This document shows positions 6,998 through 14,451 of a DNA stretch of 21,590 bases, in pieces (position 1 is the first letter of the stretch; the number at the start of each line of letters is the position of its first letter). The notes under the pieces are model-generated. The model made no database searches, was not told where the DNA came from, and saw nothing but the letters and a program-made list of their open reading frames with translations. The position numbers and the translations under genes were made by a program. This DNA is from Myxococcota bacterium (GTDB taxonomy: Bacteria > Myxococcota_A > Polyangia > HGW-17 > JAJRWW01), in the NCBI GenBank assembly GCA_024276595.1, contig JAJRWW010000151.1, forward strand, positions 1 through 21,590, given 5' to 3'.

Positions 6998-9900
6998 ATG
7001 GCGTATGCCGAGCTACACAGCCACAGCGGCTTCTCCCTTCTGGATGGCGCGTGCACTCCCGAGCGCATGGTGGCTCGCGCCATGGAGCTGGAGTACCGGG
7101 CGCTCGCCCTGACGGATCACGACGATCTCGGGGGAGTGGTGAGGCACATGGAGGCCGGCAGAGAGGCGGGGCTGCACGTCCTGGCCGGGGCGGAGGTAAC
7201 CATGGAGGGCGATCACCACCTGACCCTGCTTGCAGCCGATGCGCGGGGCTGGGCGAGCCTGTCGCGCCTGCTTACCAGGGCGCGCATGCGCACCGCCCAC
7301 GACCAGGTGAAGGAGCGTGGACGCCCGAGGGTGCCCATGGAGGAGCTGCTGGCGCGCCCCGATGGGCTATTTCTTCTGTCGGGCTGCCCCAGGGGTCGCA
7401 TCGCCTCCCTGCTCCGCAAGGGAGACGAGGCCGGCGCCATGGCCTTCGCCGCGCCCCTCCGGGAGGCCTTTGGCGAGCGCTTCCTGGTGGAGGTGATGGA
7501 CCACGACACCCCGGAGGAGAGCGACCTCGTGGCTCCCCTCATCTCCTTCGCCCGTCGACTGAGCGTCCCATGGGTGGTGACCCAGAACGCCCACTACGCA
7601 ACGCCGGCTGGTCGGGAGGTGCACGACATGCTCACCTGCCTGCGCCACCAGACCACCCTTGATGCGGCGGGGACCCGCCTGCGCCCCAACGACGGCTGGC
7701 ACCTGGCGAGCCTGGCCCGCCTCGCAAGGCGCTGGCAACAAGACCCTGCCGGCCTGCGCCAGACCATGGCAGTGGCCGAGGGATGCACCTTCACCCTGTC
7801 CGACCTGTCACCGCGCCTGCCCGCCTTCCCCCTCCCCCCCGGCACGGACCCCGACAGCTTCCTGGCGGACCTGGTGGCCGAGGGCGTGTGCCGACGTTAC
7901 CCCCAGCCGTCGCAGCGGCACCGCCGACAGATCGCCCACGAGCTGGGGGTCATTCGCAGGCTTGGGCTGGCGGGATACTTCCTCATCGTCTGGGACATTG
8001 TCCGCTTCTGCCGGCGCCAGGGCATCCTCTGCCAGGGGCGGGGCTCGGCGGCCAACTCGGCGGTGTGCTACTGCCTGGGGATCACCGCGGTGGACCCCGT
8101 GGGCATGGATCTGCTCTTCGAGCGCTTCCTCTCCGAGTCCCGGGGAGAGCCGCCCGACATAGACCTGGACATCGCCCATCGGGAGCGAGAGAAGGTGCTC
8201 CAGTACGTCTATGATCGCTACGGCAGGGACCACGCCGCCATGGTTTGCGAGAGCATCACATACCGCGCTCGCTCGGCGGTGAGGGACGCAGCTCGGGTCC
8301 TGGGCTTCTCCACGGAGCAGGGAGAGAGGCTTGCGGCCAGCACGGATCGCCACATGGAGGCGGCAGAGGCGGCGGCCGAGCTGGCCACAGGAGGCCTGCT
8401 TGCGGCGGGCCTGGATCCCGCGGACTCCCGGGTTCAGGCTCTGCTGCGGATGGTCCGCGGGCTGAGCGAGCTCCCCCGCCATCGGTCCATCCACGTGGGC
8501 GGCTTCGTGATCACCGCCAACCCCCTGTGGGAGGTGGTGCCCACAGAGCCCGCCTCCATGCCAGGGCGAACAATCATCTCCTGGGACAAGGACGACATCC
8601 CGGCCACCGGGCTGCTGAAGTTCGACCTGCTGGGCCTCGGGATGCTCACGCTGCTACAGGACGCCCAGGTGCTCGTCCGACGCACCTGCGGCGACGTGAT
8701 CGACCTGGCAGAGATCCCCAAGGACGACCCCAGGGTCTTCGACCTGCTCTGCGCGGCAGACACCGTTGGGGTCTTCCAGGTGGAGTCCCGGGCCCAGATG
8801 AACACCCTGCCCCGCCTCCGCCCGCGCAAGTTCTACGACCTGGTGGTGGAGGTGGCCCTGATCCGGCCGGGGCCACTCCAGGGCGACATGGTGCACCCGT
8901 ACCTGCGGCGGAGGCGGGGAGAGGAGGATGTTCGCTACCTCCACCCTAGCCTGGAGCCGGTGCTGAAGCGCACCCTCGGGGTTCCTCTCTTTCAGGAGCA
9001 GGGGATGAAGTGCGCGGTGGCCTGCGCGGGCTTCTCCGCCGAGCAGGCCGACGAGCTCCGCCGAGCGATGGGCTTCAAGCGCTCCAGCTCGCGCATGGCC
9101 CGCATTGGCGCCGACCTGGTGGAGGGCATGAGGAGAAATGGCCTGGACGAAAGCACCATTGAACGCATCGTCAGGCAGCTCACGGCCTTCTCCAGCTATG
9201 GCTTCCCCGAGTCTCACGCGGCGAGCTTCGCGCTCATCGTCTACGCCTCGGCCTACCTCAAGCTCTACTACGCTCCGGAGTTTCTGGTCTGCCTCCTCAA
9301 CGCTCAGCCCATGGGCTTTTACGGGCCCGGCTCTCTGGTGCACGACGCCAGGCGGCGTGGCGTGGCGGTGCTCCCGCCGGACCTGGGACGGAGCCGATGG
9401 GGCTGCTCCATAGAGCCATCGACATCTCCCCCAGGGGAGGCGCAGGAGGGGACCGTGGTGGCAACCCGTGGCCCCAATCGAGCGGTACGGCTGGGGCTCC
9501 GCCTCGTGCAGGGCCTGGGCCCCGCAGCCCGGGAGCGGCTCGAGGCCACCCTGGCCGAGGGGGGCTTCCGCTCCATGGACGATGTGGTGCAACGCTCGGG
9601 GTTGGGGCTCTCGGAGCTGCGCACCCTGGCCACCGCTGGCGCCTTCGGATCCTTTTGCAAGGACCGGCGCGAGGCCCTTTGGGAGGTGCTGCGGCTCGCC
9701 AGGTCTCGTGGCCAGCCACTGGCCCCCGCGCCAATGGATCCCAACGGTGCCCCAGGTCCTCCGATGAAACCTGCCCAGGAGATCCTGTGCGACTACGCCG
9801 CCACCGGGGCCTCAGCCCTGGGGCATCCCATGGAGCACATGCGCCCCGCCATGACACGTAGAGGGGTGCTCCGATCGGATGAGCTGTCCGGGAGCAAAAC

Positions 9901-10180
9901 GGCGTCCAGGGTGTGCGTGGCAGGGGTGGTCATCTGCCGCCAGCGTCCATCCACTGCCAAGGGGTTCTTCTTCCTGACCCTGGAGGACGAAGCGGGCATG
10001 GTGAACATCATCGTGCGCCCCCGGCGCTTCGAAAGGCACAACAAGCTCCTGCGCTCGGCCCAGGCGCTCCTGGTGGAGGGACGGCGCCAGGATGAGCAGG
10101 GGGTGCTGAACGTGCTTGGAGAGCGCTTCGAGCGCCTGGACGCGGGGGGTCTGCGGGCTCGCTCACACGATTTTCACTGA
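6998..10180 (+). CDS. dnaE2: Error-prone DNA polymerase III alpha subunit DnaE2 (ImuC)
   Basis: Catalytic subunit of the SOS translesion polymerase that acts with ImuA and ImuB. The 1060-residue product has the usual length and order. It begins with an N-terminal PHP domain (AELHSHSGFSLLDG at about 4-17, then LALTDHDDL). The family-C polymerase core follows, with GRGSAANSAV, the catalytic-aspartate motif PDIDLDI (D387, D389, D391) and D543 in KFDLLGL, then the thumb/fingers segment FQEQGMKCAVACAGFS. Last come the helix-hairpin-helix region and a C-terminal OB fold (VCVAGVVICRQRPSTAKGF). ATG 6998 fits the family N-terminus. The in-frame ATG 6971 lies inside the operator and is rejected. DnaE2 is normally co-located with imuA-imuB; here 3.8 kb with two other genes intervene. 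The gene ends convergently with the synthase gene, 73 bases away. Confidence 0.97.
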   Translation: MAYAELHSHSGFSLLDGACTPERMVARAMELEYRALALTDHDDLGGVVRHMEAGREAGLHVLAGAEVTMEGDHHLTLLAADARGWASLSRLLTRARMRTAHDQVKERGRPRVPMEELLARPDGLFLLSGCPRGRIASLLRKGDEAGAMAFAAPLREAFGERFLVEVMDHDTPEESDLVAPLISFARRLSVPWVVTQNAHYATPAGREVHDMLTCLRHQTTLDAAGTRLRPNDGWHLASLARLARRWQQDPAGLRQTMAVAEGCTFTLSDLSPRLPAFPLPPGTDPDSFLADLVAEGVCRRYPQPSQRHRRQIAHELGVIRRLGLAGYFLIVWDIVRFCRRQGILCQGRGSAANSAVCYCLGITAVDPVGMDLLFERFLSESRGEPPDIDLDIAHREREKVLQYVYDRYGRDHAAMVCESITYRARSAVRDAARVLGFSTEQGERLAASTDRHMEAAEAAAELATGGLLAAGLDPADSRVQALLRMVRGLSELPRHRSIHVGGFVITANPLWEVVPTEPASMPGRTIISWDKDDIPATGLLKFDLLGLGMLTLLQDAQVLVRRTCGDVIDLAEIPKDDPRVFDLLCAADTVGVFQVESRAQMNTLPRLRPRKFYDLVVEVALIRPGPLQGDMVHPYLRRRRGEEDVRYLHPSLEPVLKRTLGVPLFQEQGMKCAVACAGFSAEQADELRRAMGFKRSSSRMARIGADLVEGMRRNGLDESTIERIVRQLTAFSSYGFPESHAASFALIVYASAYLKLYYAPEFLVCLLNAQPMGFYGPGSLVHDARRRGVAVLPPDLGRSRWGCSIEPSTSPPGEAQEGTVVATRGPNRAVRLGLRLVQGLGPAARERLEATLAEGGFRSMDDVVQRSGLGLSELRTLATAGAFGSFCKDRREALWEVLRLARSRGQPLAPAPMDPNGAPGPPMKPAQEILCDYAATGASALGHPMEHMRPAMTRRGVLRSDELSGSKTASRVCVAGVVICRQRPSTAKGFFFLTLEDEAGMVNIIVRPRRFERHNKLLRSAQALLVEGRRQDEQGVLNVLGERFERLDAGGLRARSHDFH

Positions 10181-10253
10181 GGGTCCGGCGAGGTCCGAGG
10201 CACGGGCCACAAAAACAGTCGGCACCGCCCAATCGACCCGACGCCAGACCTCG

Positions 10254-11729
10254 CTACTGCCTGTGCGCCCCGTTGAGCATTCGGCGGCCGTAGTCCACGG
10301 CCTTTTGGGCAGAGTCCGAAAGCTCGTTGACCAGGTAGGGGACCCCTGCGTTGCGCACACCCCGGAGCTTGTGCTGCAGGAGCCAGCCCACGCGCTGCAG
10401 ATCACTTGCCCTGGTGGATGTGCCCTCGGGGAGCACCTCCAGCATGGGGCCGATCTTGGCAAGGGCCTCCAGCGCATAGGACATCTCGGCCCTGGTGTGG
10501 GCCGCTGTGATGTTGCACCTGAGCCGCTCCGTGCCCGGGGGAACGCCCGGGGAGATAAAGGGCATCATCATGATGTCGCCGCCGTGGAACAGGTAGGCGC
10601 CGAACTTCATGGTCAGCAGCTCATCCCGCAAATAGATCGGAGTGATGTGGCCCTGGCTGTTGCCGAGGTCGAAGCCGAGATCCTCCAACCCCGCTCGGAA
10701 GAGCTCCCCGTTTCTGTGCAGCCTGCGAAGGTGCTGGGGCTCGTTCTCGATGATGTCCAGAGCGGTGAGCGCTGCCTCCACTTGTGCCACCGGTAGCGTC
10801 GCAGAGAACATGAACGAGCGGGCCTTGAGCATCAGGAAGTCCACCAGGTCCCGGTCGGCGCACACAAAGCCACCTATGCCACCAAAGGACTTTGAGAAGG
10901 TCCCGATGAGGATGTCGATGTCGCCCTGGCAGCCGAATATCTCCCCAACCCCGCGGCCGGTGGGGCCCAGGGCGCCGAGACCGTGGGCGTCGTCCAGCAC
11001 GAGCACGGCGCCGTACTTTTTGCACAGGTCCACCATGTCGTCGAGCGGACCCATGTCCCCGTCAACGCTGTAGTAGCCCTCGGCCACAACCATCTTCTTG
11101 TCGTACTCGGAGGTGCGGAGGCATTTCTCCAGCAGGCGCATGTTGTTGTGCTTGAAAAAGCGCACCTCCATGTCCGGGTGCTCCCCGCGGGCCAGGAACA
11201 TGCCCTCCATGATGGATGCGTGGCAGAGGCGGTCCAAAATGAGCGTCGTGTCGTCGTCCAAAAAGGCCGACAGGGTCCCCACCAGTGACTGGTAGCCGGT
11301 GGTAAACGTCATGCACGCCTCGTAGCCCAACCAGGTGGCCAGGCGGCGCTCCAGCTCCTCGTGGCGGACGCTTGTGGCCTGTGGCCTCGCGCTTCCCAGC
11401 CCGGTGCCGTAGTCCCTGATGCCCTTGACACCAGCCTTCATCACACGTGGATCCCTCGAGAGCCCGAGGTAGTCGTTGGAGGTGAAGTTGACATAGCTCC
11501 CGCTACCAACCTTCACCCTCGACCCCACGTTCTCCATGGGCCGGAAGAAGGGCCAGGCCTTGGCCTCCTTGACCTCCTGGATGCGACCCAGGATCTCCTT
11601 GCTTGCGTCGTGTAGCCAGCTCAAGCTCTCTCTCGACTTTCTCGTTCTGCCCCAAAAGGGGCGGAGCAAACCTGCAGCGTCAACAGCGGGCAGCTTAGAT
11701 AATTCTCCGGCAGCGTCAACCCGGCCCAT
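10254..11729 (-). CDS. Alpha-oxoamine synthase, serine palmitoyltransferase-like
   Basis: PLP enzyme of the KBL/BioF/serine palmitoyltransferase family, condensing an amino acid with an acyl-CoA or acyl-carrier substrate and losing CO2. The core shows NDYLGLSRDP, YGTGLGSAR, HASIMEG, VLDDAHGLGALG and the PLP lysine in GTFSKSFGG (K280 counted from ATG 11729). GNSQGHITPIYL and ISPGVPPG favour the serine-palmitoyltransferase-like branch over biotin synthesis, and no bio genes are near. About 55 residues extend beyond the usual C-terminus. The start is uncertain: ATG 11729 gives 491 residues, whereas TTG 11624, behind a GAGAGAG tract, gives 456 and places the lysine at 245, close to its position in E. 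coli KBL. The gene is divergent from a short-chain dehydrogenase that could supply a ketone reduction, as in long-chain-base synthesis; that link is inference. Confidence 0.9.
   Translation of the reverse strand: MGRVDAAGELSKLPAVDAAGLLRPFWGRTRKSRESLSWLHDASKEILGRIQEVKEAKAWPFFRPMENVGSRVKVGSGSYVNFTSNDYLGLSRDPRVMKAGVKGIRDYGTGLGSARPQATSVRHEELERRLATWLGYEACMTFTTGYQSLVGTLSAFLDDDTTLILDRLCHASIMEGMFLARGEHPDMEVRFFKHNNMRLLEKCLRTSEYDKKMVVAEGYYSVDGDMGPLDDMVDLCKKYGAVLVLDDAHGLGALGPTGRGVGEIFGCQGDIDILIGTFSKSFGGIGGFVCADRDLVDFLMLKARSFMFSATLPVAQVEAALTALDIIENEPQHLRRLHRNGELFRAGLEDLGFDLGNSQGHITPIYLRDELLTMKFGAYLFHGGDIMMMPFISPGVPPGTERLRCNITAAHTRAEMSYALEALAKIGPMLEVLPEGTSTRASDLQRVGWLLQHKLRGVRNAGVPYLVNELSDSAQKAVDYGRRMLNGAHRQ
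11674..11720. repeat. Direct repeat GCAGCGTCAAC, two copies
   Basis: Identical 11-mers at 11674-11684 and 11710-11720, 36 bases apart. On the - strand they read GTTGACGCTGC and include a TTGACG resembling a -35 box. They flank the only AT-richer patch here (TTAGATAATTCT, 11694-11705). If the synthase starts at TTG 11624 this is regulatory DNA; if it starts at ATG 11729 the repeat encodes VDAAG twice. Confidence 0.6.
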
Positions 11730-11830
11730 GGCAACAGACAGCAGGCGGCCATCACCGGTCCCTTCCGGGCGGTATCCTCAGGGGGTGATTCTGGTGAGGG
11801 ATCCCGGTGGTGGTCCGCTGCTGACTGCGG

Positions 11831-11881
11831 TATAAAAGCTGCCATTCGAGCGAGCTCCATTTAACCTGGAAGACCGGAGGA
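11831..11881 (+). promoter_or_regulatory. Possible -10 element and strong ribosome binding site of the dehydrogenase gene
   Basis: TATAAA at 11831-11836 could be a -10 box, without a clear -35 box. GGAGGA at 11876-11881 lies 6 bases before ATG 11888 and firmly supports that start. Confidence 0.4.
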
Positions 11882-11887
11882 ACACTC

Positions 11888-12658
11888 ATGGATATCAAAG
11901 ACAAGGTCGTGGTCATCACTGGCGGCGCGCAGGGCATCGGCTTCTCCATTGCGGAGCACTTCGCCAGCCTCGGCGCAAAGCTGGTGCTGGGAGACATCAA
12001 GCAAGACGTGCTCGACGAGGCGGTTGCCAAGCTGAAGGCTGGGGGCACCGAGGCCACAGGCGTCCAGTGCAACGTCTCTGACGAGGCAGACGCCGAGCGA
12101 CTCATGCGGTCGGCGGTGGACCAGTACGGGCGCCTGGACGTGGCCGTGCTGAACGCGGGCGTGCTCAGGGACGGGCTGCTGTTGAAGGTGGACAAGGAGA
12201 CCAAGAAGGTCGTCCGGAAGATGAGCCTGGAGCAGTGGCAGCTCGTCATCGACGTCAACCTGACGGGCGTTTTTCTCACCGGACGAGAGGCCGCAGCGCA
12301 GATGGTGAGCTGCGGTAACGGCGGGGTGCTCATTCTCATGTCCTCCATCGCCGCGGCGGGCAACTTCGGGCAGACCAACTACGCCGCCACCAAGGCCGGC
12401 GTGCGCGCCATGGCCACGACATGGTCCCGGGAGCTGGCCCGCTACGGAGTCCGCGCCATGTCCGTTGCGCCGGGCTTCATCGGCACTCCCATGGTCAAGC
12501 ACGACATGAAGCAAGATGCTCTTGACAGGCTCCTGAAGATGGTGCCCCTCGCTCGCCTGGGCGAGCCGTCGGAGGTGGCGCAGATGTGCCAGTTCATCGT
12601 GGAGAACGACTTCGCCACGGGTGAGTGCTGGACCATCAACGGTGGGATGAGGCTGTAG
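11888..12658 (+). CDS. Short-chain dehydrogenase/reductase (FabG-like)
   Basis: Classical SDR oxidoreductase, probably an NAD(P)H-dependent ketoreductase. The 256-residue product has the Rossmann motif TGGAQGIG (11-18) and the NAG motif (N89). The catalytic residues are S152 in LMSSIAAAG, Y165 and K169 (YxxxK). The tail GECWTINGGMRL is typical of FabG-like members. Compared with FabG as I know it, there is an extra lysine-rich loop of about a dozen residues (VDKETKKVVRKM) between NAG and the segment EQWQLVIDVNLTGVF. The start is fixed by GGAGGA at 11876-11881. The gene is transcribed divergently from the oxoamine synthase, so 3-keto-long-chain-base reduction is a reasonable guess, but 3-oxoacyl-ACP reduction or another alcohol/ketone substrate cannot be excluded. 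Confidence 0.9.
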   Translation: MDIKDKVVVITGGAQGIGFSIAEHFASLGAKLVLGDIKQDVLDEAVAKLKAGGTEATGVQCNVSDEADAERLMRSAVDQYGRLDVAVLNAGVLRDGLLLKVDKETKKVVRKMSLEQWQLVIDVNLTGVFLTGREAAAQMVSCGNGGVLILMSSIAAAGNFGQTNYAATKAGVRAMATTWSRELARYGVRAMSVAPGFIGTPMVKHDMKQDALDRLLKMVPLARLGEPSEVAQMCQFIVENDFATGECWTINGGMRL

Positions 12659-12665
12659 CCCATCC

Positions 12666-12689
12666 CCTGCTCTCCTGCTCTCCTGCTCC
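12666..12689 (+). repeat. Short tandem repeat CCTGCTCT
   Basis: Two exact copies of an 8-base unit plus a third ending in C, in the 73-base gap between the convergent dehydrogenase and response regulator genes. It is low-complexity, and no terminator hairpin with a T tract is seen here. Confidence 0.7.
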
Positions 12690-12731
12690 CCCGCCCTCGA
12701 GGCCCGTCGCTCAGGGCATCTCGGGGCTCCC

Positions 12732-13457
12732 TCAAGGCTCCAGCTTGTACCCCACCTGGCGCACCGTGAGGATGTGGCGCGGGCTGGCAGGATCCCTCTC
12801 CAGCTTTCGGCGCAGGCTCAGGACAAAGTTGTTCACCGTACGAGCAGTGCCCGAAAAGTCCCAACCCCAAACCCTGTCCAGGATGGCCTCTCTCGTGAAG
12901 GGCTTTCCAGGGGAGCGAGCCAGCAACAGGAGCAGCTCGAACTCCTTGGCAGACAGGGGCACCGGCTCGCCACTGAGGGTGACTCGCCTGTGGCGCTGGT
13001 CTATCTCGATGTCCCCAAAGGTTATGCTGGGCAGCCCGCCCTCGAGGGCCCGCTGGCGGCGCAGCATCGCCTCCACCCGGGCCAGCAGCTCCGACAGCTC
13101 GAAGGGCTTGCTCAGGTAGTCGTCTGCGCCGGTGGCCAGCCCTTCGATTTTTTGCTCGGTGGTGGATCTTGCCGACAGGATGAGCACCGGGACTTGCTCC
13201 TCACGCTCCCGCAGCTCACCGAGGATCTCCAGGCCACTTGCGCCGGGAAGCATTATGTCCAGGATGATCAGGTCGGGACGCCCGTCGAAGGCAGCCCTCA
13301 ACCCCTCGTCTCCGTCCGCGGCAGTGAGCACCTGGTAGCCTCGAAGCTGGAAGTTCATGGCCAGCCCATCCCGCAAGGAGCGGTCGTCCTCGACTATCAA
13401 GATCTTCTCCGGGCTCGCGCCAGGACCGCCGTGGTTGCCGCGCCGCTGGCTCTCCAT
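12732..13457 (-). CDS. Response regulator, OmpR/PhoB type
   Basis: Two-component transcription regulator. The 241-residue product has a receiver domain with the acidic pair EDD near residue 21, the phospho-acceptor D67 in LDIMLPG, and K117 in LSKPFE. The C-terminal winged-helix DNA-binding domain (about 140-240) carries LSAKEFELLLLLARSPGKPFTR-type recognition-domain features and a closing VRQVGYKLEP motif. ATG 13457 overlaps the histidine kinase stop (TGATG), and GGAGGA lies immediately upstream, which indicates translational coupling; a GTG one codon earlier (13460) is a poorer choice. The cognate partner is the adjacent kinase. Target genes cannot be read from the window. Confidence 0.95.
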   Translation of the reverse strand: MESQRRGNHGGPGASPEKILIVEDDRSLRDGLAMNFQLRGYQVLTAADGDEGLRAAFDGRPDLIILDIMLPGASGLEILGELREREEQVPVLILSARSTTEQKIEGLATGADDYLSKPFELSELLARVEAMLRRQRALEGGLPSITFGDIEIDQRHRRVTLSGEPVPLSAKEFELLLLLARSPGKPFTREAILDRVWGWDFSGTARTVNNFVLSLRRKLERDPASPRHILTVRQVGYKLEP

Positions 13458-14407
13458 CACTCCTCCAGCTCTTGCGATGCAATGGGGAGGTGAATGATAA
13501 ACCGGCTCCCCTCCCCAGGCCTGGTCTCCACGAAGACCTCTCCATGGTGTGCCCCGACCATGTGGCGGACGATCGCCAGGCCCAGGCCCGCGCCGCTCGC
13601 CTTTGTGCCCTTTTCGGACTCCACCCTGTAAAAGGGATCGAAGATGCGACCTATCTCCCGCTGGGCGATCCCCACGCCGTTGTCGCTCACGACGATGACC
13701 ACCTGGCCCGCGCTGTCGTGAACCTCCAGGGCGATCCGCTTGTCGGATCCCGTGTACTTGTAAGCGTTCGTGAGCAGGTTCAGCAGCATGGCGGAGATGC
13801 CGCGGGGATCGTGGGAGACCAGCGCATCGGTCTCTATCTCCACGTGGAAGCTCACCTCTCCCGGGGCGAGCATTCGCCGGAAACGCTCGGCCACATCTTC
13901 AACCGTGGGGGCGATGGGCTCACAGACCATGTCCAGCTCGAATCGGTCCCTGGCCGCGGCCCGCCAGGTGAGGACGCGGTCGATCATCGCCTCGAGCCAC
14001 TCGGTCTCGCGGATGATGGTGTCCACGCTGGCCCGGGTGCGATCCCGGTCGCCGTCCAGCAGGCCGAGCTGGAGCGTCTGGGCGTACATCCTGATGGCCG
14101 ACAGGGGCGTGCGAAGCTCGTGGGTCACGTTCGCCAGGAAGTCGGCCTGGAGGCGCGCCGTGCGGCTCCGTCGCCCCAGGAGCACGGTGACGATTATTCC
14201 GCTCCCCACGGCAGCAGATGTGAAGGAGATGGTGAGCACGCCGAGGATCACCGACTGGGAGCCGGTGCCGAGCACTATCGTAAGGATACCAACCATGGTG
14301 GAGAAGAGCACGGGCAGGAGCACCCCCACCGAGAGCAGCACTATGGCGCCGGTCAGCTTGAGGTTCCGCCGGAGCCGCTTGATGCGCGTTGCGCCCTGCG
14401 CGTCCAT
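13457..14407 (-). CDS. Intramembrane-sensing-type histidine kinase
   Basis: Membrane sensor kinase partnering the response regulator. The 316-residue product has two hydrophobic helices (about residues 18-46 and 52-78) joined by a turn of only a few residues (GTGSQS), so there is essentially no periplasmic sensor. The HisKA domain follows, with the phospho-acceptor H96 in NVTHELRTPLSAI, and then the ATPase domain with the N box (NLLTNAYKYT), DNGVGI, FDPFYRVES and GAGLGLAIV. The domain order is complete. Such kinases usually sense within the membrane or through a partner protein. ATG 14407 has no clear ribosome binding site. The gene begins 44 bases after the stop of the B12-type radical SAM gene, so all three may be one operon. 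Confidence 0.93.
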   Translation of the reverse strand: MDAQGATRIKRLRRNLKLTGAIVLLSVGVLLPVLFSTMVGILTIVLGTGSQSVILGVLTISFTSAAVGSGIIVTVLLGRRSRTARLQADFLANVTHELRTPLSAIRMYAQTLQLGLLDGDRDRTRASVDTIIRETEWLEAMIDRVLTWRAAARDRFELDMVCEPIAPTVEDVAERFRRMLAPGEVSFHVEIETDALVSHDPRGISAMLLNLLTNAYKYTGSDKRIALEVHDSAGQVVIVVSDNGVGIAQREIGRIFDPFYRVESEKGTKASGAGLGLAIVRHMVGAHHGEVFVETRPGEGSRFIIHLPIASQELEE

Positions 14408-14451
14408 CTGGGGAGTATCGGCTCAGGTCCATGCCCTTGGCAAGAGCCTGG

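Noticed and set aside
10188..10254. Inverted repeat GCGAGGTC / GACCTCGC between dnaE2 and the synthase gene
   Set aside because: The 8-bp arms are 51 bases apart with no T tract; too weak to call a terminator for the convergent genes.
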